Of a DNA stretch of 64,000 bases, positions 35,361 through 46,399 are shown piece after piece. The notes below the pieces were generated by a model that saw only the letters and a list, made by a program, of their open reading frames with translations, was not told the origin of the DNA and did no database searches. Made by a program: the position numbers and the translations under genes. This DNA comes from Sphagnum compactum (taxonomy: Eukaryota; Bryophyta; Sphagnopsida; Sphagnales), in contig OZ234493.1 of the NCBI GenBank assembly GCA_965153455.1, forward strand, positions 23,612,213 to 23,676,212. Direction: 5' to 3'. Numbering within the stretch: position 1 is the first letter of the stretch; each line of letters begins with the position of its first letter.

Positions 35361-38300
35361 TTGGAAGAAACATTTAACTAAAATAACAACAAAGTCTATT
35401 AGGAAAATGAACTACACATGTGTGAAAGGATAACGTGCTTCAAGAATTACAACAATAAATTGATGGCAAAATGTCCATGTGCTAACAATAAATATGTTTT
35501 TGTGTTAAATATAAAAGACAAAAACCCATAACCATTTTGATGCAATAAAAAAAATAAGGAAATCCAGAATGAAAAAATGAAAAGACATTCCAAAGGACAC
35601 GTCGATTTTTTGTATTGCCTCAAAAAAGACAATTAATTACTAAGAATAACTTATGATCATTATTAAAATACAGTCACACTAGGTTTTGTTTAGGTTTAGA
35701 CGATAGTGATTGCATAAAGCTCAAGAATGACATGCACAAAATAAAAAAGTTTTTTTTGTGTGTTGCCTAACCAAATAAGTTGTTTGGATGTTTAAAAGAA
35801 AGTTAGGTTTATTTTTTCTAGCAAAGCTTCATATGCTTGACTACTTCATTTGCTTAGCAAATAAAATGAGAAGAACCTTGTGTAAGGCTTTGACATAAAA
35901 GCCTTGCCCATTCTTGACCAGATAAGTTCAACATTTTCTTCTTAAACAAATGCTCTTATTCAAATGAACACATTTTTTCCTTGAAGTTATTTCCATCTCC
36001 CTTTGCTTTCGCCATGGTATAACTTTTAGCTACTCCTTATGCTAGTAAATTAGAAACCATGTTAACATGCAATGAAATTGAATTTGATTATTTAAATGAA
36101 AAAAATATTGCATAAGTAGGTAATTCAAAGGGACACACATAGATGTAAAGATGCTTTATGAAAATACCTTGCTGATTTGATAGAAAGGCTTGAAATGATA
36201 AAATGCATAGCTTTTTTTCAATTTTTTAATTTTTCAAAATGTCTTTCAAACATAAGCTTGAAAAAGTAAAATGTTTGGAAGCCATTCAACAACCAATTTG
36301 AAGTAATTAATCAATTTTATGCATTAATAGTAACCGATCATGATATTAATAACCTTTTTCATGCCAAATCTTGACTTCTTTTTATTATATTTCTTTAATG
36401 TCATCAATATACTTAATCAAATTGACAACTTGTATTGCCCCAAGGTCTGTATCGGTGTTGCGCTAGTATCGACTTGTAAACATATTAGATTGGTCTTGAT
36501 AGGGGGGCAAGGGGGGGGGGGGGGGGTGGTTTTATCCCTAGTAGTAGGTATTGGGTTTTTTTTTAAAAATTAATATTAATTTGATATTAGTATTAGGTTC
36601 AAGGTTGATTTTTTGTTGGTATATGGTAGGTATAAACCGGATATTAGTATTGGATTAAAACAAATATATATATATATATACATGATATTATCTCAAGTCC
36701 TATACCAAATTGGTCCTAATACAAGGTTAATATTGTTTTAGGTCATAGTCGATTGGTAGGTTTTTCATATCAATATTGATCCCAATATCATATACCTAGG
36801 TTGCACCCTATATACCAATACAACATTGATTTGTACATTTTAATTGGCTAAATCGATCTTAAGAAATATGTGAGTAAATGTCCTTTTAAAAAAATGATGA
36901 GTAATAAACTTGTTCACCCATGAACTGGTTGAAGAAGCCACCATGAATTCATGAAATGCCCAACAAAACAACCCAAACACCCCATGATAAAGAAACAAAA
37001 CTCCCTCCCACCTTATAAATCCCACTCCTCCTAGTGTTAGAAAAATGGCCGAGAGCTTTCCTTGTGAAATAATTTAGTTGTGTATATTTCTATCTTGTGA
37101 TCAAGGAAACATTGCGACATAATGGTTTATTCATTAAATGTGTGAGTTCCATATATGTTGACTATTGCTGTGGTTTTAAACTTTGCAATTTTCAACAAAA
37201 CAAATTAGGCCGAACTCGCCATTTGGAATATGTGGTAAAAATTGAGGGGGATTTTTAAATTACAATATTCCCCATGCACTTAACCTTTGGGATATGTCGA
37301 TGGGGATGGTTGGATTCCAAAAGTCTAGGCCCCTTCTAAATGCAATGATTCTTAAATTCTAACCACATTTCAGATTCCTAAGGTGTTGCTCCTACGATAA
37401 CACAAATTTGGGGGGGGGAAGATCCAAAGTGTGTAGTTAAGCTTTCATTTCCTATTCATGGGAAACCCTATACTTTCCCAACCTTCTAACATTTAAAGAT
37501 GTTTGAATGATTGGTTTTTTTTCAATCATTTGATCCATTTTCAAAGGAAGCCCCTAACCTTATCGAAATCTTTTGTATAACATTCATCTAATATATCCTA
37601 GGTTAACCTGATTAACTAACCATGTGAATAGGTTGCAAATATGAAAAGTTGAACACCACCTTCACAAAAATAAACCAAGTCATTAACTAATGGATTACAA
37701 CCTCAAAACATAGTCTTTTGTCAATTTATTCATTTGAAATGTTTATTCTAAATCTTCGTACATAAATAGCTATGGGTAGGTAATAGGTAGGTAGGAAGGA
37801 TGTAAATGGGTAGATAGTAACCTTAGGCTAGGTAGTAGGTGGGTAGCAAGGTGACATGCCTTTCTAGGCAAGACCCATGCCTTAGATCATTTGCCTAGTT
37901 GGGCTCATGTTAAGACCACCAAGGGGTGGTCCCCATGGTGGCATGGGTTACATGACACCAAGTGTCAAGTTAGGTGTGACTCTCAACGAAGTAAATTGGC
38001 ACAAAACACATAGGTGTGCCAAAGTGGGTGGAGGGTTGCAAGTGACCAAAAATGCCAACTATGAAGGAACCTAAGTTTAAGTGGGTGGAAGGTTGTGAAT
38101 GAGCGAAGTCACCACTTGAAGGAACCCAAATCTAAGTTTGTGATTCAGCTACAAAACAAGGCTTAGGGGCTCAAGCCAAAAAAACTTTAGACCAGTTCAA
38201 AAATTTATGAGGGTGTATTTATGATTATGGTACCAAAAAGGAATGACCTATATTTAAAAACTACAAAGGACAACTTTGGATTTTTGTTTATCATACATTG

Positions 38301-38900
38301 TTATAGTTGTAGTGGATTGTTGTATGCCAATAGATAAGGTGATGTCTTGTTTAATTAATAAAAATATGTTAAAATAATTTGGTTACTATGTAAATGCCAT
38401 TTTGAGTCCTTTAAACTAACTATATCAAAAATAGTCTAAACTACATTTTTTTAAAAATAAACAAAAGGAATGCATAAAGTCATACAATTGATTTCAAACT
38501 TCTAATATAACAAAAACATGTCCCCTTCTATGACATGTTCATTGAGTGAACTTGATGAAAAACCAACTCACACAAAAATTTCAAAGTCTTGAAATTTTGA
38601 AAGAAAAGGCTTCAAGGCAAATGACTCATTTCTAAAACCATTTGGCAAAAAATTATGTTCAATATCTTTTTGAAACGTCTAGCTTTAGGTGCAAATCACA
38701 TGTGCAAGAAATAATCTTGTCAAAAAAATGTTTGGTTGTCCATTGAAACTCATTGTGGGATTTTTTGGGATTTTTTATGTTTCTAGCTATAAATCTAAAT
38801 ATTGATACATAATATGTATGCATGTGAAAAATCACCACAGTCACATGAATTACTTTAAATTGAACTATTCAATTTTTTTCCCTTAAATTTGTTTCAATTA
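35361..38900. other. AT-rich intergenic stretch with simple repeats
   Basis: No gene is supported. There is a G16 run at 36511-36526, a TA microsatellite near 36664-36681, a GGTA-rich tract at 37770-37850, and a 57-bp duplication based on AAGTGGGTGGA-GGTTG at 38022 and 38079. Confidence 0.5.
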
Positions 38901-39167
38901 AATTTTGTTTGCAAAAAGTAACCCTATTAAAATCATAAGGAGTCCTTTTTCCATTTTTTGGAACCTTAACCATGAATAAGCCTGCAACAAGTCAAAACTT
39001 GCCTTGGGGTTGGAGGGAATAGCCTTAGATAATGAGTTAATATGAAATCAAGGTTTTAGGCGAAGATCAAACAATGCGTGGTTTGGCCATGTGCATGTAG
39101 TTTAGGTGTGTGCTAGGAGGTTATGGGCATAGAAACATGCTAAGGTGGAATATGGGTGTGACATAGG

Positions 39168-39179
39168 TGGTATCAAAAC
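39168..39179 (+). other. Primer-binding site for initiator tRNA-Met
   Basis: TGGTATCAAAAC matches the plant tRNA-iMet primer-binding site TGGTATCAGAGC except for two G-to-A changes. It lies 4 bases after the putative LTR end GTGTGACA. Confidence 0.65.
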
Positions 39180-39215
39180 AAGACTCCAACTAGACTTGGA
39201 AGAAAATGGGGCAAG

Positions 39216-39455
39216 ATGGATCCCAAATTAACACAAGTGGCAATGAACAAGTGCAAAAAGGAAAAGGAAAAGGAAGTTCAAGAAGCGGTAATGTTGAAGC
39301 TTCAGAAGCTTGGAGCAAAGCTTATGAACTTCAATGATGAAAGGAATATCAAAGAGTTGGTGGAGGGAGAAGAATCTACCTTCAAGGCAAGTTGGAAAAT
39401 TGTCACAAAGGCAAAAACAAAAGGTTCCCCGTCCAAAGGAAGAAAGTCTCCTTAA
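39216..39455 (+). pseudogene. Probable gag start of the Ty3/gypsy element
   Basis: A 79-codon, Lys-rich frame begins ATGGATCCC 37 bases after the primer-binding site and ends in a basic KGSPSKGRKSP-type stretch, as gag regions often do. No zinc knuckle is visible. Assignment is by position. The segment after it (39528-40178) is bounded by 26-bp inverted repeats. Confidence 0.4.
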
Positions 39456-39527
39456 CATGTAAAGGACAAAGGAAACAACAAGTCCAAGAGGAATAGGTTC
39501 AATTGGACTTGGGGTTATCAAGCAAGA

Positions 39528-40178
39528 GGGTAGATGCAAGCTACGATGGCTCACTTTTTATAACCTTATGCACTTTCTACAAAATGCACTTTGTTCAAAT
39601 GTCACAAACACATTGTAAAATCATCAATTTGACAAAAATATTTATGGATTAAGATTGTTAACTTGAATAAGAATATTTATTAAGGGGAAAATTTCAATAA
39701 ACATACACCAATCGTATAGTAATGGACTTTTAAAATGGACATATGGGCTATATTCTATGTTCTGCATTACCATTCAAATGGATTTTTTGTTATGATTTCA
39801 TCTCAATATTTTTTATAGGGTCTCAATATATGATACATGATGGAAAAAAAATATGAATTGAAAAGAATTACAACAAAAACTTTAACAAACAAATAACTAT
39901 GGACTTTTGAATGACCAAATTTGGGCCATATTTTCAAAAGTCCCAATCTTGGTCATTTTTTGTTGAATTGATTTTTTTTCCACTTAACATGTATAATAAA
40001 AAAAATTTAAATGGGCAGCCTTTCATATGGACTTTATTAATTGATTAATCACCACATAGGGTCCACTAAACATTGGTTTTCATTTTTTTTCCCATTCCAG
40101 TCTTAATTTTTCCATTTATACGAACTTTTGGGATTGGGATGTTTGCCTCTTTTGAGCCACCATAGCTTGCATCTACCC
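39528..40178. repeat. 26-bp inverted repeats enclosing about 600 bp
   Basis: GGGTAGATGCAAGCTACGAT plus GGCTCA at 39528-39553 recurs inverted at 40153-40178 with two mismatches, both transitions. Similarity extends weakly outward (GGTTATCAAG / GGATCAAG). No target duplication is apparent, so it could be a MITE in gag or an inverted duplication of gag sequence. Confidence 0.5.
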
Positions 40179-41933
40179 GAAAATGACAACTTGATCCTCC
40201 CATTAGCTTCTCTAAAAAAGGATAAGGGTGGAAAACCACCCAAGGAATTCAAATTGAAGTTGAAAAAAGTTGGGTGTAGTCATACTAATATGTACCAATA
40301 ACAGTCATAAACATTGCTTAATTTTTTGAATTTTGGATTATTAAAAAAATTAAAATTTTATAAATATAAATTTTTTGAATAAAATGTTATTGTGAGTACA
40401 TTATGTACATATCATAAAATTTTGGAATTGACGTAATGAATAAAAAATACATAATTTACATTTTTAAGGACTTGTAACCACTATTTTAAAATAGTTTTGG
40501 CACTAAAAGCACAATTTGAAAAGCACAACATATTTTTGGATATTTTTTAATACACACATTAACATAATAATACCAAGAAAAAATTTAATGTTTTTAATGT
40601 TTTTTTGAAAGACACATTTAAACGATTCTAAAAATATTTTTTTAAAAAAAATGAAAAAACAATGTTTTAAAGGGGCACGTCTGGCTTTTTATAGCTCTAA
40701 CTTTGTAACTTGTTTGGGGGATGAAATGTCCTAGGGGTGGGAAAATACCAATGAGGCATTAGTTCAAAAGTCAACTCCCATGCGACTACTTCTAGGAGCA
40801 TTGAACCTTCAACTTGTTAGGGATGTGGTGGAGTTGGTTAAGACCCTCCAAACCATTGCATCAAGGGTAGGGCCTTGGGGCTCTTGCCCAATATGTGCAA
40901 AATTTTAATGCAAAACTAACTCTTATTCCCATGATCAAGGAAGAGTTCATGAAGAAACTATCTTTCTTTTGGGACCACAAGTGCCTTGAGAGATGTCTCA
41001 AATTTGTTGAAGGTTAAATGTAAGATAAATAACAAGTGGGTGTGTTGTTTCTTAATTTAGGAATGACAAACTTGTTCATGACTTTGCAAACAATGAAGTG
41101 GCTAGGAATCAAGACCAAATTGGTGCATTTGGCACAAGGAGTGGTGGAATTTACATTTAAAGTAGCATTATAAGTAGAGTTGTTTAGTGGGGGAATTATA
41201 TTTTTGAAGAACTTCACCTTGTGTGACTTAAATAGTTTTGATGTAATTATAAGTAATTTTTTTGGATGCCTATAAAGTAGACATCCTCTGCAATGGGAAT
41301 GAAGTAAAGGCTTGTGCCAAAGTTGGTTTTAAATTAGTGAATTCAGACATGGACTATAAGTGGGCATAGTAGATGTCACATTAAACTTGGTAGCTTTTTT
41401 GAACTTAAAACTAACTAGGTTTTTTGTTTTATTGATGCAAAGTCAATATTGGAAGGAAACCGAGCTAAAAGTGGTTAGGTAGCTCCCCAAATCTATTTTT
41501 GATTCACTTAATAAACTTTTGAACATTTTGACAAACGAATCACTTAATTCCCTTCCTCCTTATAAAGAGTTCAATCACAAGATGAAAGTGCTGCCTGAGT
41601 CGACTCCATCATCCAAGGTACCCTATAGGTTGAATTCAAAGGAAATTAAAAAATTAAAAACATAAAAAATTTACCTTTTCAATTCAGGGTATATAATACC
41701 AAACAAATTGCCTTATGGGGCACTAATCTTGTTTGTGGAAAAAGGACAACAAGTCAATAATGTGTATTGATTATTGTGCTTTGAACAAAATCACAATAAA
41801 TAACAATTACCTTATGCTTTGCATTGATGATCTTTCAGATCAATTGAATGGAATTATTTATTTGTCAAATTGTTCTGAAATTGGGGTATTATTTAATTAA
41901 GATAACAAAAAAGAATGTTGAAAAGATGATAAT

Positions 41934-42852
41934 CAGGGTTGTCAAAATTGACCTGACATGGCCATTTTGCATCAAGCATCACATTGATATTTGTCCTAAC
42001 ATGTCGGTCATGTCCGTCAAGACTAATGCATGAAAAAATATCATTACATTTGAGTTACCTTCGTTATGTTTGGCAACCAAAAACAAATTTGGTTGCCACA
42101 AGATTGGTGATCGAATTTTCAATTTTCCTATCATACATTAGGTGACCAAAAAAATTTAGTCACCACAATCAACGACTGAATTTTGGACACCATAGTTAAT
42201 GACTAATTTTTTTTCAATCTACCCAAAAAAAGTTTTGGAGCTACCTAAAAACATTTAGTCGTTTGATCAACAATTGCCGTTGATCCAAGGATTAAAAAAA
42301 TTGTCGTTGCCCAAAAATTTCGGTCATTGACCTGGGTGATCGAAGTTTTTTGGTCACTAAACTGGGCAACTAAAAAAATTTAATTGCCAACTATGGCAAT
42401 TGAAAATTGGCAACCAAATTTTTTTGAAAGTTGCATGAAAAATTTTAGTTGTTCAATCAACAGTGTCCATTCATCCAATGATTCAATTTTTTCTGTCATC
42501 GCCCAAAAAAATTCAATCGTTGCCCAAAAAGGTTTCGAGCTATGCCTGAAAATTTGGTCACCAATGTGGGGGACTAAAAACTTTTGATTGCCAAACTAGA
42601 TGACTAAAAAAATTTAATTGTTGACTGTGGCAATCAAAAGTTGGCAACCAATTTTTTTAAAAGTCGCCACAGGGTTTATAACAACCGAATGACATTATTT
42701 TCAATCGCTTACAACTGTTTTTTAGGCAGCCCGATTTCATTTTGACTTCGGTTGACCTAGATTGGCCCTATACTAACGTGATGCAAAGGTGCATCTACAT
42801 CCAAATGCATTTGTCGTGGTGTGATAGACGCATGGACATAGTGACAATCTTA
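41934..42852. mobile_element. 919-bp non-autonomous hAT element nested in the RT gene
   Basis: Left end CAGGGTTGTCA; right end, read inward, TAAGATTGTCA. The three differences are all C/T or G/A. Target copies are atgataat (41926-41933) and acaataat (42853-42860), 6 of 8 matching, and both differences fall at adjacent positions that fit decay of one CG (TG on one side, CA on the other). Removing the element with one target copy rejoins the RT frame with no shift, from VEK to TKYGSYEF with the three residues expected in this RT family. The interior has no transposase but holds the hairpin repeats at 42060-42680. Confidence 0.85.
42060..42680. repeat. Hairpin-rich tandem array inside the nested hAT element
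   Basis: Long degenerate units recur about every 190-236 bases (for example ACTAAAAAAATTTAATTG at 42368 and 42603; GTTTGATCAACA / GTTCAATCAACA). Each holds several short inverted pairs of the form GG-YRACC...A/T-rich...GGTYRCC, e.g. GGTGACC with AGTCACC near 42140, and GGCAACC near 42410 and 42645. The array shares its core with arrays at 44.8, 49.1 and 52.1 kb. Confidence 0.7.
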
Positions 42853-44490
42853 ACAATAATGCAAACTAAGTATGGGTCTTATGAATTCCTTGTGATGCCC
42901 TTTGGGTTAAGTAGCATTCCTTCAATGTTCACAACTTTGATGAACTCATTCTTCATGAGAAGTTAGACAAGTTTGTCATCATATACATTGATGACATACT
43001 TGTGAACTCTAGGACCATAAAAAAGTATGTGGAACATTTAGAACATGTTTTAAATAAGTTGGAATTAATGTATTTTGGAAATAGGGTGAAAAACAAGTTT
43101 GCCCAAGAAGAGATGGACCCTCTTTGGGAATGTGTTGATTTGGGAAGGGGTTAGATTTTATTTGAAAAACATTAAAGCTTAAGGCATCCAAGAAAAAATT
43201 AGTCACAGCCAAAAATGTTAGATCATTTTTAAGTCTAACTTCTATAGAAATTTTATCATGGGGTTTTTGCATATGGCAAAGCCCCCTTTGAGATCCCCTT
43301 AAAAAGGAATTGTCTTTTGATTAAAGGAAGACCAACAAAAGGTTCTTGAGGACTTGAAAAATAAACTTTCTTTCTTGCTTGTGTTGAAGTTCTTGAACTT
43401 TGTAAATTGTTTGAAATCCACACCAATGCAAATGTTTGCAATCAACGGTGTCTTCATGCAATATGGCACCCAATTGCCTTCAAAAGCAAAAAGATTTAGT
43501 GAGCCCAACTAAGGTGGCCACCAATGAAAATGAGTTGTACACTAGTGTTAATTAGTTGTTAAAAAAATTACAACACTATTTTGAAACTTATAAAACAAAA
43601 GTTTTCACAAACAATGTGTCCTTGAAATATTTTGAAACATAGTTAAGGGCGGACATAATAATTACAGTGGCACAAGACCTTGGCACTTATGGATGTGGAT
43701 TTGATTCACAAACCAAATTGAGACAATGTGGTCCTAAATGCCTTGAGTTATAAGGAGGAGTACAATGAGAATCCTTCAAATAAGATTCAAAGTTTGCAAG
43801 TGATCTTTATACTTGCAAAAGTAGCCTTGAGAGGATAATAAGGGAGGCTTATGTGTAGGATTCCCTTGCACAATGTATTATTTTTGCAAAGTTTTGTGTG
43901 AAAAAAGAGTTAAAGGCATAAACCTCAAGGAGGGACTAATAAAGTGGAAACAATCTTGAACTTATGTGCCAATTGGAAAGTTGCACACCCAAAAAGCAAG
44001 TTGTAATCCTAGAAAATAAAAGAGTGTTTTGAGATAACATTAGACAATGGCCCATGTGCAATGGACAAAAAACTATATGTTTCCATCGTTAATTGTTTGC
44101 AACAAACATTCTTTATTTCTTGGGATTGCAACAAATTCTCCTTGGCGATGTAAAATGGATGGCAAACCAACCCACATGAAACCACTTCACAATAAAAGAC
44201 CAGCCACATGACATAATTTCCCACTTAATAAAATACATTATTCGAAACGTAAATATTTATATGTTTTTTCATAATGAAAATGAACAAAACCGCAAATATT
44301 TTGGACTCAAACATTATAATTCATTAATGCTAATTTGACTTGATATGTAAAAAGACATTGTTCTATTTTTTAGGAATATCTATTATCATGGACCTAATCA
44401 TCCATCAACATTATTTGCACATTTCAATGACATAAGACTTGTGTTCTATGACGATAAAAGACCAAGTCAATGTTGTTTTGAATATGAAAG

Positions 44491-44703
44491 GATGCTCTTT
44501 TGTCATCATGGTACCACTACAAATCATGTGCCAGCCTATGGATGAAAGTGAGTTTAAGTTGGATGGTTAGATTCATGAAAGAGATGTTCCACAAAGTCAG
44601 CATTGGCTCGCTCTTTTGTCGTCATAGTATTGCTACAAGTCACTTGTCAATGTATGGATGAAAGTGAGTTTAAGTTGGATGGTTGGATTCATGAAATAGA
44701 TGA
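44491..44703. repeat. 116-bp tandem duplication
   Basis: Two units share GCTCTTTTGTC-TCATA/GGTA, CTACAA-TCA, and the block TATGGATGAAAGTGAGTTTA followed by AGTTGGATGGTT. Copies of that block begin near 44536 and 44652. Divergence is low, so the duplication is younger than its surroundings. The 44031-44490 stretch before it holds nothing recognisable. Confidence 0.8.
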
Positions 44704-44790
44704 AATTCATAAACATGTTCTTTCATAGGTTTGGGAATACATTTGAGAATGGACTTAGCCATCCATCTACATTATTCACATTATTGTTTT

Positions 44791-44886
44791 AATCATTCAG
44801 TCACTAGCCATTACAACCATTCGATCGCCAGCCCTTCCAACCATTTGGTTGCCAACCTCTACAACAATTCGATTGTCAACCCTTGT
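44791..44886 (+). repeat. 24-bp x 4 tandem repeat with ATTTGGTYGCC half-core
   Basis: Units 44791-44814, 44815-44838, 44839-44862 and 44863-44886 each read AA-CATT-GRTYGCCA-CC-T-C. Because 24 is a multiple of 3, the frame 44731-44937 encodes an 8-residue repeat (NHSVTSHY, NHSIASPS, NHLVANLY, NNSIVNPC). No known protein matches to my knowledge, and I do not claim it is translated. Confidence 0.8.
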
Positions 44887-46399
44887 CCGACCTATAACCC
44901 GATAGCCCTAGGTGTCCGCACCCGGGACATGGCATGACCAAAATTGTCCATATTGCTCTATGAATGGCTAGGGTCCTATTTGCATGGATCCAACTAGGGT
45001 TTAGGCTTTTGTAGCAAGAATCAAATTTTGCATAATTCTCAAAATGTTTTTTAAAAATGTTTCAATATGGTTAGAAAATTTTGTTGCAAAATTATTGTTT
45101 GCTGATAGACATAGACACCCATATGTCGTGGGATATTGGGGTTAATTTTTAAGCCATACTCCTACTCTTCTTCAATTGGCATTGAAAGGACAAGAAGTTT
45201 GATGTTTAAACCCACATATCACAAAAATGAAAGCACACAAATGAAAGAATAAGTCTATTATGGAAGCAAAATATAGGAAATTTGAACCCATGTATCACAT
45301 AAATGAAAGAAAGTTGCAAAAGTCTATTCTAGAAACAAAACTATAAAGCATCAAGAAATAATGTTTGTTCTTAGAAAATGTCATGTTATAACTTATGTTT
45401 GACAACTTGTGGCCTAACTTAAACCATGCTTTAATGGTTAATGCTAGTTATATGTGTTGTCAGAGGACCATTAGGCCCAACATCTTTGGGCTTCTATTTG
45501 GTTCATGGTAATCATTATCCCTTTGTACCTCACCACCATCATCTGATGCATTCGTGTTATCATTATCATTGCTATGTGGATCACCTAAACCGAATGTATT
45601 AATGGTGTGCACTTCCACTGTCTTAGCCTTCCTGACATGTCTAGTCACCAAATGTTTAGTATGCCACCAACCATCGATGTTTGTAATCTCGTCCTTGGTC
45701 ATCAAGTTCATCCCCAACAAATGCCTTGGCTGCCTTGTCCCGATGTTTTTGCCTTTGTGTGGTCCTTTTGCTTTGAGATTGTGTTGTTGTGGCCTCCCTT
45801 GGTCTTGAAGGTGGTGGAGGTCCCATTGGTGCCCCTCTTTGCCCACTTGATATATTAATAGATGATACTACAACAACCATTTGTGGGTTGATCTAAATGT
45901 TACCCCTCGAACCCGATCTAAATATGTGCTGAGAGGTTTAATGTCCAAATCAAATTTGTGGGCATGATTCTCAATGGGTATGATCCTAAACAAACCCGCA
46001 TCTCCATCATTTGTGGGTGTTATTGATGCTGTGGGTCATGCAATTCATCACTTGATACTTAAAGGTTCTTTGGGGCATGCATTAATGGTACATTGCTGGG
46101 TGTTCCAAGGTAAGAAATTGGTCCACTTTTTCTATGGCTTTTGGTTCAATGGTGACCTCTCCCAATGTTGATGGTGTTCGTGTGGCCAATATTTCCAACA
46201 TTGCTAAAATCATTCAATCCACTAATCACAACATCAACAATTAATAGGCAAATTTTCATTTTATGCCTCTTAAGATGGTTCAAAATTTAGACCTTCCCAA
46301 TACCCTTCACATGTCAAAAGTTGAGCAAAAGGAATTTTGCTTCTGGGTCCAGGCCTAATATTGAACTCCTCTTCATCAACAAATGTATATGGATCATTA
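44887..46399. other. No gene firmly recognised; unassigned minus-strand frame
   Basis: A 128-codon minus-strand frame at 45846-45460, rich in Asp, Asn, His and Gly, lies downstream of the hAT transposase relic. It may be its tail or a separate relic; no domain is visible. The rest is AT-rich and blank. Confidence 0.35.

Larger units (their letters stand above)
40770..44020 (+). pseudogene. Ty3/gypsy pol remnant (PR-RT-RH-IN)
   Basis: Near 40780 an MRLLLGALN block precedes the protease region (LGIKTKLVHLAQG and FTLCDLNSFDVI, about 41100-41260). RT begins near 41580 (LPESTPSSKVPYRL), then MCIDYCALNKITI and LCIDDLSDQLNG (41760-41850). After the nested hAT it continues YGSYEFLVMPFGLSS (42870-42920) and the catalytic YIDDILVNS (42983-43010). 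FAQEEMD and FYRNFIMGF follow at 43090-43270, RNase H pieces (FEIHTNA, HPIAFKSKK, VSLKYFET) at 43415-43640, and the integrase start (KVLCEKRVKGINLKEGLIKW) at 43890-43950. The polypeptide is chopped by stops and shifts. No DDE integrase core is seen, so the 3' part is missing or unrecognisable. Confidence 0.8.
38901..44030 (+). mobile_element. Ty3/gypsy LTR retrotransposon, decayed
   Basis: The 5' LTR appears to end at 39163 (...GTGTGACA), followed at 39168 by a primer-binding site and a gag-like frame. Pol pieces follow in the order protease, RT, RNase H, N-terminal integrase, which is the Ty3/gypsy order. The LTR start and the 3' LTR could not be found, so the left limit is approximate and the right limit is where the integrase similarity fades. 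It is interrupted by the 919-bp hAT element and perhaps by an inverted-repeat segment at 39528-40178. It has many stops and shifts and is not mobile. Confidence 0.75.
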
